From: Chromobacterium alkanivorans
GTDB taxonomy: Bacteria > Pseudomonadota > Gammaproteobacteria > Burkholderiales > Chromobacteriaceae
Direction: 5' to 3'
DNA length: 64,000 bases
Assembly: GCF_016937655.1 (NCBI RefSeq)
Contig: NZ_JAFHKL010000002.1
Location: 62,001-126,000, forward strand
Position 1 is the stretch's first letter, and the number at the start of each line of letters is the position of its first letter. Below the pieces are notes generated by a model that was not told where the DNA came from, ran no database searches, and worked only from the letters and a program-made list of their open reading frames with translations. A program made the translations under genes and the position numbers. Shown one piece after another: positions 16,378 to 26,095 of the stretch.

Positions 16378-17361
16378 TTATAGATTGAAGAAAGCCCGCG
16401 CATTGTCCGTCAGCAGCCGCCGGCGGATCTCCGTGTCCGCCACCGTGTCGCGGATCAGGCCGCCCACCGTCTGCTCGCCCAAGGGAAACGGCGCGTCCGA
16501 ACCCAGCATCACCCGCTCCGCGCCCATGGTGGCGATCAGCAGCTGCAAAGCGCCCGGATCGAAGATGGCGGAATCCACGTAAAAGCGGTCCAGATAGCTG
16601 GACGGCCGTCGCGGACAGTCTTCGCGCACGATGTCGCGCTGCTCCCAGGCGTTGTCCACCCGCCCCAGCAGATAGGCGAAGCTGCCGCCGCCGTGGGCGA
16701 AGCAGATTTTCAGGCTGGCCGGCAGCCGTTCGAAAGCGCCGGACAGGATCAGCGACAGAATGGCGAGCTGGGTTTCCGCCGGCATCGACACCAGCCAGGG
16801 CAGCATCCAGCGCTTCATCCTCGCGCCGGCGCCCATCATGTCCCAGGGGTGCACCAATAGAGGGATGTTCTCGGCTGCGCAGTGGCCCAGAAACGTCAGC
16901 AAGCCTTCATCGTCCAGGTCCCGCTCGCCGACGTGGTTGCCGATCTGCACGCCGACATGGCCGGCGTCGCGGGCGCGGCTGGCTTCGCGGCAGGCGGCGT
17001 CGATGTCCTGCAGCGGCACTTGCGCCAGCGCTTTCAAGCGTTGCGGCGCGACGGCGGCCATCTCCAGCGCGCGGTCGTTCATCAGTTGCGTCCACGGCAA
17101 GGCGCGCTCTATCGGCGCGGCGTAGGCGAACATCACCGGCGTCGCGCACATGATCTGGATGTCTATGCCTTGCTCGTCCAGCCAGGCCAGCCGGCGCGCG
17201 CCGTCCCACAGCGCGTCGTGCACCGGCCGGAACGGCTGGTCGCCCACCATGATCTGCCCGTTGCGGCCGGAGGTTTCCAGCCAGGGCCCGCGCCGCGGGT
17301 CCAGCCGGGCCGCTTCGGCCTGGCTGATCCGCGGGAAGAAATGGGAGTGGATGTCTATCAT
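16378..17361 (-). CDS. nbaD: 2-amino-3-carboxymuconate-6-semialdehyde decarboxylase
   Basis: The 327-residue amidohydrolase-fold decarboxylase has the metal ligands His5-x-His7 (DIHSHFF), a third His in [10 protein letters not shown], another in CFAHGGGS, and the active-site Asp in [10 protein letters not shown]. This is the ACMSD pattern. It removes CO2 from the ring-cleavage product of 3-hydroxyanthranilate to give 2-aminomuconate semialdehyde, preventing non-enzymatic closure to quinolinate. It is the last gene of a seven-gene minus-strand operon. Confidence 0.93.
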   Translation of the reverse strand: MIDIHSHFFPRISQAEAARLDPRRGPWLETSGRNGQIMVGDQPFRPVHDALWDGARRLAWLDEQGIDIQIMCATPVMFAYAAPIERALPWTQLMNDRALEMAAVAPQRLKALAQVPLQDIDAACREASRARDAGHVGVQIGNHVGERDLDDEGLLTFLGHCAAENIPLLVHPWDMMGAGARMKRWMLPWLVSMPAETQLAILSLILSGAFERLPASLKICFAHGGGSFAYLLGRVDNAWEQRDIVREDCPRRPSSYLDRFYVDSAIFDPGALQLLIATMGAERVMLGSDAPFPLGEQTVGGLIRDTVADTEIRRRLLTDNARAFFNL

Positions 17362-17389
17362 GGCGGGGTTTCTCAGTTAGTGGTATTTC

Positions 17390-17953
17390 TCAATGGCTGG
17401 ACCGCTGCCGCAGCTCATGCCAGGCGGCGTAATCCTTGCCCGGATGGACGGTGCCGCAATGGCGGCAGCGGCGTTCGTCCTCGCTCAGCGCGTAAAACAG
17501 CTGATAGGCCTTGGGCAGGTCGTCCACCAGACTGTCCAGCTGCTTGGAGAAGCGCCAGACCTCGGTGGCGCAGACAGGACAGTACCATTGCAGGCTGTCG
17601 TGCTCGCCAACCGGCCGCGGCTTCTCCACCAGCAGGCACAGGCCGGGTTCCGGCCGTTGCGGCGAGTGGATGACATGGGCCGGCAGCAGGAAGGCGTCGC
17701 CCTCGCGCAGCTCGATGCGGTCGAAACGCCCGCGGTCCCAAATCTCCAGGTAGGCGTTGCCCTGGATCTGGTAGAAGATTTCCTCGGTGGGGTTGTCGTG
17801 AAAATCGGTGCGGGTGTTCGGACCGCCCACCATATTGATGATGTAGTCGCCGTCCGGCCAGATGGCGGCGTTGCACACAGGCGGCTTGAGTTCGCTGTGA
17901 TTGCGCTTTGCCCAGTCCAGCAGATTGAGCGGCATGCCGTATTGCAGTTCCAT
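17390..17953 (-). CDS. nbaC: 3-hydroxyanthranilate 3,4-dioxygenase
   Basis: The 187-residue cupin enzyme has the catalytic Fe(II) ligands His52, Glu58 and His96, and the second, rubredoxin-like iron site of bacterial enzymes, Cys125-x2-Cys128 and Cys163-x2-Cys166. It opens the ring of 3-hydroxyanthranilate between carbons 3 and 4, the entry step of the pathway encoded here. AAGGAG lies before the ATG. The neighbours supply all later steps. Confidence 0.95.
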   Translation of the reverse strand: MELQYGMPLNLLDWAKRNHSELKPPVCNAAIWPDGDYIINMVGGPNTRTDFHDNPTEEIFYQIQGNAYLEIWDRGRFDRIELREGDAFLLPAHVIHSPQRPEPGLCLLVEKPRPVGEHDSLQWYCPVCATEVWRFSKQLDSLVDDLPKAYQLFYALSEDERRCRHCGTVHPGKDYAAWHELRQRSSH

Positions 17954-17984
17954 CTCACTTCTCCTTCCCTAGTGGTCACTCCGT

Positions 17985-18401
17985 CTAAAGCGGTTTGTAG
18001 GCGATCGCCTTGATTTCAATACGCAGGTGCGGATGCGGCAGCTGATGCACCGCCACCGTGGTCCGCGTCGGCCCCTCCTCGTTGAAGTACTCGGCGTAAA
18101 CCTGGTTGTATGCGGCGAAATCGTTCATATCCACCAGGTAGGCGCAGATCTCCACCACATCGGCCAAGCCGGCGCCGGCCGTGGCCAGGATGTCGCGGAT
18201 ATTTTCGATCACCGCCCGGGTTTGCAGAGCGATGTCCAAGCGCGTCGCGCCCATGGCGTCGGCTTCGGCGCCGACTATGCTGTTGTCCGGCCGCCGCGAG
18301 CTGGTGCCGGAGACAAAGAGGAAATCGCCGGCCCGCTTCAGGTGCGGAAAGCGGCCGCGCGGCACGGCCTTGCCGCTGACGGTGGTGGCTTGGGTGCTCA
18401 T
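17985..18401 (-). CDS. nbaF: 2-aminomuconate deaminase (RidA/YjgF-fold)
   Basis: The 138-residue RidA-fold protein has [15 protein letters not shown] and a conserved Arg near [22 protein letters not shown]. RidA proteins hydrolyse enamine/imine intermediates; in this operon it is the deaminase converting 2-aminomuconate to 4-oxalocrotonate. Its start overlaps the stop of the decarboxylase gene (ATGA), so they are co-translated. Confidence 0.9.
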   Translation of the reverse strand: MSTQATTVSGKAVPRGRFPHLKRAGDFLFVSGTSSRRPDNSIVGAEADAMGATRLDIALQTRAVIENIRDILATAGAGLADVVEICAYLVDMNDFAAYNQVYAEYFNEEGPTRTTVAVHQLPHPHLRIEIKAIAYKPL

Positions 18402-19177
18402 CAGGCGCTCCCGCTGGTTTCAAATTCGCAACGGCCCAGGCCGGCGATCTCCACGCCGACGTGCAGGCCGGCGCGCAGCGGCTCCGCCGCGGTGGCGGCG
18501 CCGGCCAGCAGCAAGGAGCCCGCCGGCAGCGAGCCTCCCGCCGCGTGGAGCAGCGCGGACACCTCCATCAAGGCGCGCAGCGGCTGGCCCAGGATGGCGG
18601 CGCTGCTGCCCAACTGCACCGGGCGGCCGTCAAAGCGCAGCGTCACCCCCAGATTGTCCAAGGGCGTGTCCGGCGGGCTCAGCGGGCCGACGACGAAATG
18701 GGAGGAGGAGCAGTTGTCCGCCACCACGTCCTCCAGGCTGAAACGGAAGTCGCGATAACGCGAATCGATGATTTCCAGCGCCGGCGCCACGCCGGCCAAA
18801 GCCAGTCCGGCCTCGGCCAGGGACAGCGGCCGCGAGATCTCCTGCGCGGTGACGAAGGCGATTTCCGGTTCCACCCGCGGATGGATCAAACGCATCAGCG
18901 CCAGCTCGCCGCCGTCCGCCAGTTGCATCGCGTCGGTCAACTCGCCCCAGATCAGCGCGTCCACGCCCATCTGCACGCGTTTGGCGCGGCTGGTGAAGCC
19001 CAGCTTCAAGCCCAGCGCGCGTTCGCCGCGCTGCTGGCGCAGTACAATGCCGGCCTGCTGGATGCGGTAGGCCTGCGCCAGATCGAAGGCTTGCCGCGCG
19101 CTTAGTTGATCGACGGCTTCGCCGGTTTGGGTCGCTATGTCCAGTTCGCGAGCGCAGGCTTGAATGAAGTCGGTCAT
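18401..19177 (-). CDS. nbaG: 4-oxalocrotonate decarboxylase
   Basis: The 258-residue protein belongs to the hydratase/decarboxylase (fumarylacetoacetase-like) family, with [18 protein letters not shown] near 58-75, the metal-binding [10 protein letters not shown] and [12 protein letters not shown] segments, and VGPL in the middle. It decarboxylates 4-oxalocrotonate to 2-hydroxypent-2,4-dienoate, working with the paralogous hydratase at the head of the operon. ATG 19177 overlaps the aldolase stop codon. Confidence 0.9.
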   Translation of the reverse strand: MTDFIQACARELDIATQTGEAVDQLSARQAFDLAQAYRIQQAGIVLRQQRGERALGLKLGFTSRAKRVQMGVDALIWGELTDAMQLADGGELALMRLIHPRVEPEIAFVTAQEISRPLSLAEAGLALAGVAPALEIIDSRYRDFRFSLEDVVADNCSSSHFVVGPLSPPDTPLDNLGVTLRFDGRPVQLGSSAAILGQPLRALMEVSALLHAAGGSLPAGSLLLAGAATAAEPLRAGLHVGVEIAGLGRCEFETSGSA

Positions 19178-20193
19178 GCCGCGCCCCCCTTGGCCTTGAG
19201 CAAGTCCAGCGCCACGTCGACTATCATGTCCTCCTGCCCGCCCACCATGCGGCGACGGCCCACTTCCAGCAGGATGTCCAGGGTTTTCAAACCGTATTGC
19301 CGCGCCGCCGTTTCCGCGTGGCGCAGGAAGCTGGAGTAGACGCCGGCGTAGCCCAGCGCCAGCGTTTCGCGGTCCACCCGCACCGGGCGGTCCTGGGTGG
19401 GCCGCACCAGGTCGTCGGCGGCGTCCATCAGCCGGATCAGGTCGCAGCCGTGGTTCCAGCCCAGCCGCTCGGCGGCGGCGATGAACACTTCCAGCGGCGC
19501 GTTGCCGGCGCCGGCGCCCTGGCCGGCCAGCGAGGCGTCGACGCGGCGGCAGCCCTCTTCCACCGCCACGATGCTGTTGGCCACGCCCAGCGCCAGATTG
19601 TGATGGGCGTGCATGCCGGTTTCCGTCTCCGGCCGCAAGGCGTCGCGCAAGGCGCGGAAGCGGTCGCGCACCTCTTGCATCAGCAAGGCGCCGCCGGAAT
19701 CCACCACGTAGACGCAGTGGGCGCCGTAGCTTTCCATCAGCTTGGCCTGCTCCGCCAGCCGCTGCGGCGTGGTCATGTGCGACATCATCAGAAAGCCGAC
19801 GGCGTCCATGCCCAGTTCGCGCGCATAGCCGATGTGCTGTCTGGCGATGTCGGCCTCGGTGCAGTGGGTGGCGACGCGCACGATGCGCGCGCCGGCGTCG
19901 TAAGCGTTGCGCAAGGCGCCGACGGTGGCGATGCCGGGCAGCAGCAAGGTGGCGATCTTGCTCTTGCTCACCGATTCGGCCGCGGCGGCGATCCACTCGA
20001 CGTCGCTATGGGCGCCGAAGCCGTAGTTGAAGCTGGAACCCTCCAGCCCGTCGCCGTGCGCCACTTCGATGGAGTCGACGCCGGCGGCGTCCAACGCCGC
20101 GGCGATGGCGCGCACCTGGGCCAGCGAGTAGCGGTGCCGGACCGCGTGCGAGCCGTCGCGCAGGGTCACGTCGGAAATATACAGTTTGTCCAT
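19174..20193 (-). CDS. nbaI: 4-hydroxy-2-oxovalerate aldolase (DmpG/MhpE type)
   Basis: The 339-residue class II aldolase of the HMGL family begins with [15 protein letters not shown], whose Arg-Asp and His are catalytic and metal ligands, and has [12 protein letters not shown] carrying the His-x-His metal site. It cleaves 4-hydroxy-2-oxovalerate to pyruvate and acetaldehyde. Known DmpG enzymes form a channelling complex with the acetaldehyde dehydrogenase encoded immediately upstream. Confidence 0.95.
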   Translation of the reverse strand: MDKLYISDVTLRDGSHAVRHRYSLAQVRAIAAALDAAGVDSIEVAHGDGLEGSSFNYGFGAHSDVEWIAAAAESVSKSKIATLLLPGIATVGALRNAYDAGARIVRVATHCTEADIARQHIGYARELGMDAVGFLMMSHMTTPQRLAEQAKLMESYGAHCVYVVDSGGALLMQEVRDRFRALRDALRPETETGMHAHHNLALGVANSIVAVEEGCRRVDASLAGQGAGAGNAPLEVFIAAAERLGWNHGCDLIRLMDAADDLVRPTQDRPVRVDRETLALGYAGVYSSFLRHAETAARQYGLKTLDILLEVGRRRMVGGQEDMIVDVALDLLKAKGGAA

Positions 20194-20203
20194 GCCGGGC
20201 TCC

Positions 20204-21142
20204 TCAAGCTTGCAACAGGCGGGCCGCGACGCGTTCGCCGCAGGCCATCGCCGCCGATGTCATGATGTCCAGATTGCCGGCGTAGGCCGGCAGATAGTGG
20301 GCCGCGCCTTCCACCTCGATGAAGACCGACACCTTGAGCCCGCCGCTCTGCGCCAGCTCCGGGTAGGCCGCCAGCGCTTCCGCCGGCAGCGCCTCGAACT
20401 GCACCTCCTGTTTCAGCCGGTAGCCGGGCACGTAGGCGCTCACCTTGTCCGCCATCGCGGCCACCGAGCGCGCGATGGCGTCCCGGTCCGCCGGCGCGGT
20501 CAGGCAGAACACCGTGTCCCGCATCATCAGCGGCGGCTCCGCCGGGTTGAGGATGATGATGGCCTTGCCGTGGCGCGCGCCGCCGACGCCGACAATGGCC
20601 TGGGCGGTGGTTTCGGTGAATTCGTCGATATTGGCGCGGGTGCCGGGACCGGCCGATTGGCTGGCGATGGAGGCGACGATCTCGCCGTAGAACACCGGCG
20701 TCACCGCGGCCACCGCGGCCACGATCGGGATGGTGGCCTGGCCGCCGCAAGTGACCATATTGATGTTGGGCGCGTCCAGATGCGCGTCCAGGTTGACCGC
20801 AGGCACCACATAGGGGCCGATGGCGGCCGGCGTCAGGTCTATCACCCTGACGCCGCGCGGCCGCAGCAGCTGCTCGTGGTGGGCGTGGGCGCCGGCCGAG
20901 GTGGCGTCGAACACCAGGCGGATGTCGGCGGCCCCAGGCAGGGCCAGCAAGCCTTCCACGCCCTGATGACTGGTGGCCAGGCCCAGGCGCCGCGCGCGGG
21001 CCAGGCCGTCGGAATCCGGGTCTATGCCTATCATGGCGGTCAATTCCAACTGCTTGCCATGACGCAATAGTTTGATCATCAGATCGCAGCCGATGTTGCC
21101 GGAACCGATGATGGCCGCTTTGACGCGAGCGGGATGGCTCAT
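20204..21142 (-). CDS. nbaJ: Acetaldehyde dehydrogenase (acetylating), DmpF/MhpF type
   Basis: The 312-residue enzyme has the NAD-binding [12 protein letters not shown] near residue 10, the catalytic cysteine in [13 protein letters not shown] (about 130), and [18 protein letters not shown]. It oxidises acetaldehyde with CoA to acetyl-CoA and partners with the aldolase. Its start overlaps the hydratase stop (ATGA) and it ends 10 bases before the aldolase start. Confidence 0.95.
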   Translation of the reverse strand: MSHPARVKAAIIGSGNIGCDLMIKLLRHGKQLELTAMIGIDPDSDGLARARRLGLATSHQGVEGLLALPGAADIRLVFDATSAGAHAHHEQLLRPRGVRVIDLTPAAIGPYVVPAVNLDAHLDAPNINMVTCGGQATIPIVAAVAAVTPVFYGEIVASIASQSAGPGTRANIDEFTETTAQAIVGVGGARHGKAIIILNPAEPPLMMRDTVFCLTAPADRDAIARSVAAMADKVSAYVPGYRLKQEVQFEALPAEALAAYPELAQSGGLKVSVFIEVEGAAHYLPAYAGNLDIMTSAAMACGERVAARLLQA

Positions 21143-21951
21143 GAGGATGCTCCCTGAAGTGAGGCGAAGCGGGCCGACACTTCGCCCAGGCCCTGGATGC
21201 GGGCGGTGAACACATCGCCGGCGCGCGCCGGCGCCATCGGTCCCAGCGCGCCGGTCAGCACGATGTCGCCGGCCTTCAGCGGCTCGCCGCGCCGCGCCAT
21301 CGTGTCGGCCAGCCACAGCGCGGCCAGCAGAGGGTTGCCGAGACAAGCCGCGCCGGCGCCCACCGAAACCGGCTCGCCGCGCAACTCCAGCGTCATGCCG
21401 CAGCCGAGCAGATCGACGTCGGCCAGCCGCCGCGGCCGGTTGCCCAGCACGAACAGGCCGCTGGACGCGTTGTCGGCGATGGTGTCGCTGATGCGGATGT
21501 CCCAGCCGGCGATGCGGCTGTCCACGATCTCCAGCGCCGGCAACACCGCGTCCACCGCCCGGAACAGATCGGCCAGCGTATGCTTGTCATGGTCCAGATC
21601 GCGGCCCAACAGCAGCGCCACCTCCGCCTCGATCTTGGGCTGCAGCAGGCGCCGGCTGTCGATCTCCTCGCCGTCGCACAGCGCCATGTCGGCGAACAGC
21701 CGGCCGAAATCCGGCTGCGCCACGCCCAGCTGCCTCTGCACCGCCAGCGAGGTCAGGCCGATCTTGCTGCCCACCAGCCGCCGGCCCTGGGCCTGGGCAT
21801 GCAGAACGTTCAAGGTTTGCACCTGGTAGGCGGCGTCGACGTCCCCCTCGCCGAGCAGGCCGCGCACCGGAGCGCAAGGCTGGCCGGTGTCGGCGGCGCG
21901 ACGCAGCTGCTCGGCGGCGGCTTGCAATGTGGATGGTGAAGCTGGACTCAC
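21139..21951 (-). CDS. nbaH: 2-oxopent-4-enoate hydratase
   Basis: The product of 270 residues, using GTG at 21951-21949, is a hydratase of the fumarylacetoacetase-like family, with [30 protein letters not shown] and [12 protein letters not shown] metal-site segments. It hydrates 2-hydroxypentadienoate to 4-hydroxy-2-oxovalerate. GTG is chosen because AAGGAGAG lies just before it; an upstream ATG at 21987 lacks such a site. It is the first gene of the operon, divergent from the LysR gene. Confidence 0.92.
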   Translation of the reverse strand: MSPASPSTLQAAAEQLRRAADTGQPCAPVRGLLGEGDVDAAYQVQTLNVLHAQAQGRRLVGSKIGLTSLAVQRQLGVAQPDFGRLFADMALCDGEEIDSRRLLQPKIEAEVALLLGRDLDHDKHTLADLFRAVDAVLPALEIVDSRIAGWDIRISDTIADNASSGLFVLGNRPRRLADVDLLGCGMTLELRGEPVSVGAGAACLGNPLLAALWLADTMARRGEPLKAGDIVLTGALGPMAPARAGDVFTARIQGLGEVSARFASLQGASS

Positions 21952-22014
21952 GGCTCTCTCCTTAATCAAACGGTCCGGCGCGGCCAAACCGGCCGTATCA
22001 GTGGGACGCGTTCC

Positions 22015-22068
22015 AGTCTATGGGCCGGCTCGATAAGGAGAAAATGAATATACGGGCTTCTGCTATTC
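22015..22068 (-). promoter_or_regulatory. LysR-type operator and promoter of the nba operon
   Basis: An inverted repeat GAATA-N13-TATTC lies at 22046-22068. Read towards nbaH it begins GAATAGCA and is followed by ATTTTC and, 25 bases after the repeat, by TAGACT (22020-22015) as a -10 box. The same order and spacing (26 bases) occurs before nbaE at 23109-23163. This fits a LysR activator bound around -40 to -60 in both promoters. Confidence 0.75.
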
Positions 22069-22123
22069 CCTAAAGTTATGCCATAGTCTTCTGCCACGCC
22101 GTCTCAACCGCACAGGAGCGCCC

Positions 22124-23101
22124 ATGGACCCTCTCACGCCTTTTTCCGTGCAAGACATGGTGTTGAACCGGCTCAAGCTGCGGCCCTTGCTGGTGTTCGA
22201 CCGGGTGCTGCGCTGTCAGTCCATCGCCCGCGCCGCGCGCGAACTGCATCTGACCCAGCCGGCGGTGACCAAGGCCATACGCGAGCTGGAGCAGCAACTG
22301 GACACCGTGCTGTTCCTGCGCGGCAACCGCGGCGTGGCCCCCACCGAATACGGCCTGTTGCTGGGCGAGCGCGTCCGGGCGGTGATCGCCGAACTGCGCT
22401 ATCTGACCGACGAGATCAACGCCTTCAAGGGCGGCATCTGCGGGCACGTGATCGTGGGCACCCAGATCTCCGCCAGCGCCAGCCTGCTGCCGCAAGCCAT
22501 CCTGCGCCTGAAGGCGAACGCGCCCAAGCTGCTGGTCACCGTGCGCGAGGGGCCGCAGGACTATCTGTTCCCGGCGCTGGCCGCCGGCGAACTGGACCTG
22601 GTGGTGGGCCGCTTGCCGGACCCGGAAGCGCCGCTCACCCGCAAGCTGCCGCTGCGCCACCAGCCCTTGTACCAGAACCGGCTGTGCATCGTGGCCGGCA
22701 GCCACCATCCTCTGCTGGCCGCGCCGCCGTCCAGCCTGGCCGAACTGCGCGACTGGCCGTGGATACTGCCGCCGCCGGATTCGCCGGCCCGCCAGGTGGC
22801 CGAGCAGTTCTTCCACGACGCCGGCCTCGCGCTGCCGGACAATCTGCTGGAGTCGCTGTCCTTGCTGACCAATGTCAATCTGCTGGTGGACTCGGACTGC
22901 CTGGGCCTGATGCCGCGGCTGGCGGCGCGCCGCTTCGCCGCCGCCAAGCTGCTGGCGGTGCTGCCGCTGGACGAGGTGGGACCGCCCACCGCCGTCGGCT
23001 ACTCGGTGCGCGACGACAAGCCGCTGACGCCGGCCGCCAGGCAATTGATAGACAGCCTGAAATTGGCCGCCGCCGCGCTGGACGCTGCGGATCAGGTATA
23101 A
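22124..23101 (+). CDS. LysR-family regulator of the 3-hydroxyanthranilate pathway
   Basis: The 325-residue LysR-type protein has its helix-turn-helix in LVFDRVLRCQSIARAARELHLTQPAVTKAIRELEQQL (about 24-60), followed by the periplasmic-binding-like effector domain. It lies between the two halves of the pathway, divergent from nbaH and upstream of nbaE. Two copies of one inverted-repeat operator flank the gene. It is therefore the likely activator, with 3-hydroxyanthranilate or a ring-cleavage product as inducer (inference). AGGAG precedes the ATG. Confidence 0.88.
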   Translation: MDPLTPFSVQDMVLNRLKLRPLLVFDRVLRCQSIARAARELHLTQPAVTKAIRELEQQLDTVLFLRGNRGVAPTEYGLLLGERVRAVIAELRYLTDEINAFKGGICGHVIVGTQISASASLLPQAILRLKANAPKLLVTVREGPQDYLFPALAAGELDLVVGRLPDPEAPLTRKLPLRHQPLYQNRLCIVAGSHHPLLAAPPSSLAELRDWPWILPPPDSPARQVAEQFFHDAGLALPDNLLESLSLLTNVNLLVDSDCLGLMPRLAARRFAAAKLLAVLPLDEVGPPTAVGYSVRDDKPLTPAARQLIDSLKLAAAALDAADQV

Positions 23102-23108
23102 GCGCGGG

Positions 23109-23163
23109 GAATAGCAAGACTCGATTTATTCATTTTCGCGGCGCGGGCCGTCTTTCCTACACT
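23109..23163 (+). promoter_or_regulatory. LysR-type operator and promoter of nbaE
   Basis: GAATA-N13-TATTC at 23109-23131 starts GAATAGCA, is followed by ATTTTC and then by TACACT (23158-23163) as a -10 box. Compared with the operator before nbaH, the shared blocks are GAATAGCA and TATTCATTTTC, and the -10 spacing differs by one base. The operator centre would be about 50 bases upstream of transcription start. Confidence 0.75.
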
Positions 23164-23227
23164 CGCCAACATTGCGTCGTCCGAAAAACCGCGGCGACGT
23201 CCGACCCCGTTGACGAGGAAGAGCACC

Positions 23228-24691
23228 ATGACCCGCCCCGCCCTGCTGCCGCTGTACATCAATGGCGGCTTCGAAGAAGGAAGCGCCCGTTTCGACAATA
23301 TCAGCCCGGTGGACGGCCGCCTGCTGAGCCAGGTGGTTGAAGCCGACGCCGCCCAGGTGAGCCGCGCGGTCAAAGCCGCCAGCGACGCGCTGCAAGGCCC
23401 TTGGGGCCGCTACAGCGCGCCTGAGCGCGCCGCCATGCTGCACAAGGTGGCCGACGGCATCCAGGCGCGCTTCGACGACTTCGTCGCCGCCGAAGTGGCC
23501 GACACCGGCCGGCCGCTGCACCTGGCGCGCACGCTGGACCTGCCCCGCGCCATCGCCAATTTCCGCACCTTCGCCGACCTCGCCGTCGCCCAGGTCGACG
23601 ATTGCTGCGAAACCCCGCAGGCCGACGGCGGCCTGCTGTTCAACTACACCGTGCGCAAGCCGCTGGGGGTGGTGGCGGTGATCGCGCCGTGGAACCTGCC
23701 GCTCTTGCTGCTGACCTGGAAGCTGGGGCCGGCGCTGGCGATGGGCAACACCGTGGTGTGCAAGCCGTCCGAGGAGACCCCGTCGTCGGCCGCGCTGCTG
23801 GCCGAGGTGATGAACGAGGCCGGGGTTCCCGCCGGCGTGTTCAATCTGGTGCACGGCTTCGGCCCCGGCTCCGCCGGCGAATTCCTGACCCACGACCGGC
23901 TGATCAGCGCCGTCTCCTTCACCGGCGAATCGCGCACCGGCAGCGCCATCATGAAGGCGGTGGCCGACGGCGTGAAGGACATCTCCTTCGAGCTGGGCGG
24001 CAAGAACGCCGCCGTGGTGTTCGCCGACGCCGACTTCGACGCGGCGGTGGCCGGCGTGGCCCGCTCGTCCTTCTTCAATACCGGGCAGGTCTGCCTGTGC
24101 ACCGAGCGGGTCTATGTGGAGCGCCCGATCTTCGAGCGCTTCGTCGCCGCGCTGAAGGAACGCGCCGAGAACCTGAAGCTGGGCTATCCCGACGAGGACG
24201 GCGTGGACCTGGGCCCGCTGGTGTCGCGCCAGCACCGCGAAAAAGTGCTGTCTTACTTCGCCCTGGCGCGCGAGGAAGGCGCGCAGGTGGTCACCGGCGG
24301 CGAGACGCCGCGCTTCGGCGACGCGCGCGATCAAGGCGCTTACGTGCGCCCGACGATCTGGACCGGCCTGCCCGACCACGCCCGCTGCGTGCGCGAGGAA
24401 ATCTTCGGCCCAGTCTGCCATATCGCGCCGTTCGACGACGAGGAGGAAATCCTGAGCCGCGTCAACGACAGCCCCTACGGCCTGGCCTGCGCGCTGTGGA
24501 CCCAGCGGCTGGACCGCGCCCACCGGCTGGCAAGGCGCGTCCAGGTCGGCATCGTCTGGGTCAACGCCTGGTACGCGCGCGATCTGCGCACGCCCTTCGG
24601 CGGCAGCAAGCTGTCCGGCCTCGGCCGCGAAGGCGGCCGCCATTCGCTGGACTTCTACTCCGAAATCAGCAATGTCTGCGTCAAGCTGTGA
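23228..24691 (+). CDS. nbaE: Aminomuconate-semialdehyde dehydrogenase
   Basis: The 487-residue aldehyde dehydrogenase has PWNLPLLLLTWKLGPALAMG, the catalytic Glu in FELGGKN, and the catalytic Cys in NTGQVCLCTE near residue 288. It matches the hydroxymuconate/aminomuconate semialdehyde dehydrogenase group and supplies the one step absent from the minus-strand operon, oxidation of 2-aminomuconate semialdehyde. ATG 23228 is chosen for GAGGAAG upstream. It is followed 20 bases later by the transporter gene. Confidence 0.93.
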   Translation: MTRPALLPLYINGGFEEGSARFDNISPVDGRLLSQVVEADAAQVSRAVKAASDALQGPWGRYSAPERAAMLHKVADGIQARFDDFVAAEVADTGRPLHLARTLDLPRAIANFRTFADLAVAQVDDCCETPQADGGLLFNYTVRKPLGVVAVIAPWNLPLLLLTWKLGPALAMGNTVVCKPSEETPSSAALLAEVMNEAGVPAGVFNLVHGFGPGSAGEFLTHDRLISAVSFTGESRTGSAIMKAVADGVKDISFELGGKNAAVVFADADFDAAVAGVARSSFFNTGQVCLCTERVYVERPIFERFVAALKERAENLKLGYPDEDGVDLGPLVSRQHREKVLSYFALAREEGAQVVTGGETPRFGDARDQGAYVRPTIWTGLPDHARCVREEIFGPVCHIAPFDDEEEILSRVNDSPYGLACALWTQRLDRAHRLARRVQVGIVWVNAWYARDLRTPFGGSKLSGLGREGGRHSLDFYSEISNVCVKL

Positions 24692-24711
24692 CGCGCCGGG
24701 AGAACGCCGCC

Positions 24712-26061
24712 ATGTCCGCCACCCTGGATGTTGACCGCTTCATCGACGACAGCCGTCTCGGCTCCTTCCACGCCGTCTTGCTGACGCTGTGCTTTCTGGT
24801 CATGTTCGCCGACGGCTACGACCTGGCGGCCTTGTCCTACATCGCGCCCACGCTGATGGAGCAATGGGGGCTGAGCAAGCCGCAACTGGGCCAGGCGCTC
24901 AGCGCCGCCTTGTTCGGCCTGGCCGGCGGCGCCATGCTGGGCGGCCCGCTGGCCGACCGCCTGGGCCGCAAACCCGCGGTCATCGCGTCGACGCTGCTGT
25001 TCGGCGTCGGCAGCCTGCTGACCGCGGCGGCGGATTCGCTGAGCGCCCTGACCGCTTATCGCCTGCTCACCGGCATCGGCCTGGGCGCGGCGCTGCCCAA
25101 CACCATCACCCTGCTCTCCGAATACAGCCCGACGCGGCGACGCGCGCTGCTGGTCAGCGCCATGCTGTGCGGCTTTCCGCTGGGCGCGGGGGCCGGCGGT
25201 TTGTGCGCCGGCTGGCTGATCCCGCCCTACGGCTGGCGCGCGCCGCTGTGGCTGGGCGGCGCCTTCCCTCTGCTGCTGGCGCTGGCGCTGTATCGCTGGC
25301 TGCCGGAATCGGTGCGCTATCTGGCGGCGCGCCGGCGTTCCGCCGCCGACATTCGCGAGCGGCTGCGCCGCCTCGCCGCCACGCCGGAGCTGGAGCGAGC
25401 CGACGCCTTCCGCCTTGGCGAGCCCGACGGCGACGCGCCGCGCGCCGGCCTGCGCGCCGTGCTGACCCAGCCTTTGGCCTCAGGCACGCTGCTGCTCTGG
25501 CTTAGCTGCTTCATGAGCATGTTGATCTATTACCTGGTGGTGAACTGGATGCCGCTGCTGTTGAAGGAGGCCGGCCTCTCGCTGAGCCGCTTCGCCTGGA
25601 TCAGCGCGCTGTTTCCGCTGGGCGGCGGCGTCGGTTCCATTCTGCTGGGCTGGTGGATGGGACGCGCCGAACCGCACCGCCTGCTGGCGGCCAACTTCGC
25701 CGCCGCCGGCCTGCTGGCCTGGGCGATAGGCGCCGCCGTCTCCCAGGGCGAGCAAGGCGGCTGGCTGGGCTTGCTGGTGTTCTGCATGGGCTTCGCTTCC
25801 GGCGGCGGACAGTCGGCGCTGGCCGCGCTGTCCGCCGCCTTCTACCCAACCCACTGCCGGGCCAGCGGCGTGGGCGGCATGTACGGCGTTGGCCGCGGCG
25901 GCGCCATCTTCGGGGTGTTGGCAGGCGCGGAGCTGATGCGCCAGCAAGCGCGGCCGGACTGGATTTTCAGCTTCCTGTTGTTTCCCGCCGCGGTCATCGC
26001 CATCGCCCTGTTGCTGAAGCGGCAGCGCTACGCGCGCGACAAGCCGGTTCTCGAAGCTTGA
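24712..26061 (+). CDS. MFS transporter of the aromatic acid:H+ symporter (AAHS) type
   Basis: The 449-residue protein has 12 membrane helices and the AAHS signatures FADGYDLAALSYIAP in helix 1 and GPLADRLGRKP in loop 2-3, as in PcaK and BenK. An Asp in helix 1 (DGYD) is essential in this family. It is co-transcribed with nbaE, so it probably imports an anthranilate-type acid; which one is not determined. Unlike PcaK, no porin gene is adjacent. Confidence 0.9.
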   Translation: MSATLDVDRFIDDSRLGSFHAVLLTLCFLVMFADGYDLAALSYIAPTLMEQWGLSKPQLGQALSAALFGLAGGAMLGGPLADRLGRKPAVIASTLLFGVGSLLTAAADSLSALTAYRLLTGIGLGAALPNTITLLSEYSPTRRRALLVSAMLCGFPLGAGAGGLCAGWLIPPYGWRAPLWLGGAFPLLLALALYRWLPESVRYLAARRRSAADIRERLRRLAATPELERADAFRLGEPDGDAPRAGLRAVLTQPLASGTLLLWLSCFMSMLIYYLVVNWMPLLLKEAGLSLSRFAWISALFPLGGGVGSILLGWWMGRAEPHRLLAANFAAAGLLAWAIGAAVSQGEQGGWLGLLVFCMGFASGGGQSALAALSAAFYPTHCRASGVGGMYGVGRGGAIFGVLAGAELMRQQARPDWIFSFLLFPAAVIAIALLLKRQRYARDKPVLEA

Positions 26062-26095
26062 GCCCGCGTTAAGACCTGTTTACGCCCCGCCGCTC

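Noticed and set aside
26070-26085. Further copy of element A after the AAHS transporter gene
   Set aside because: AGACCTGTTTACG resembles one terminal repeat, but the following bases do not match the interior and no second end follows.
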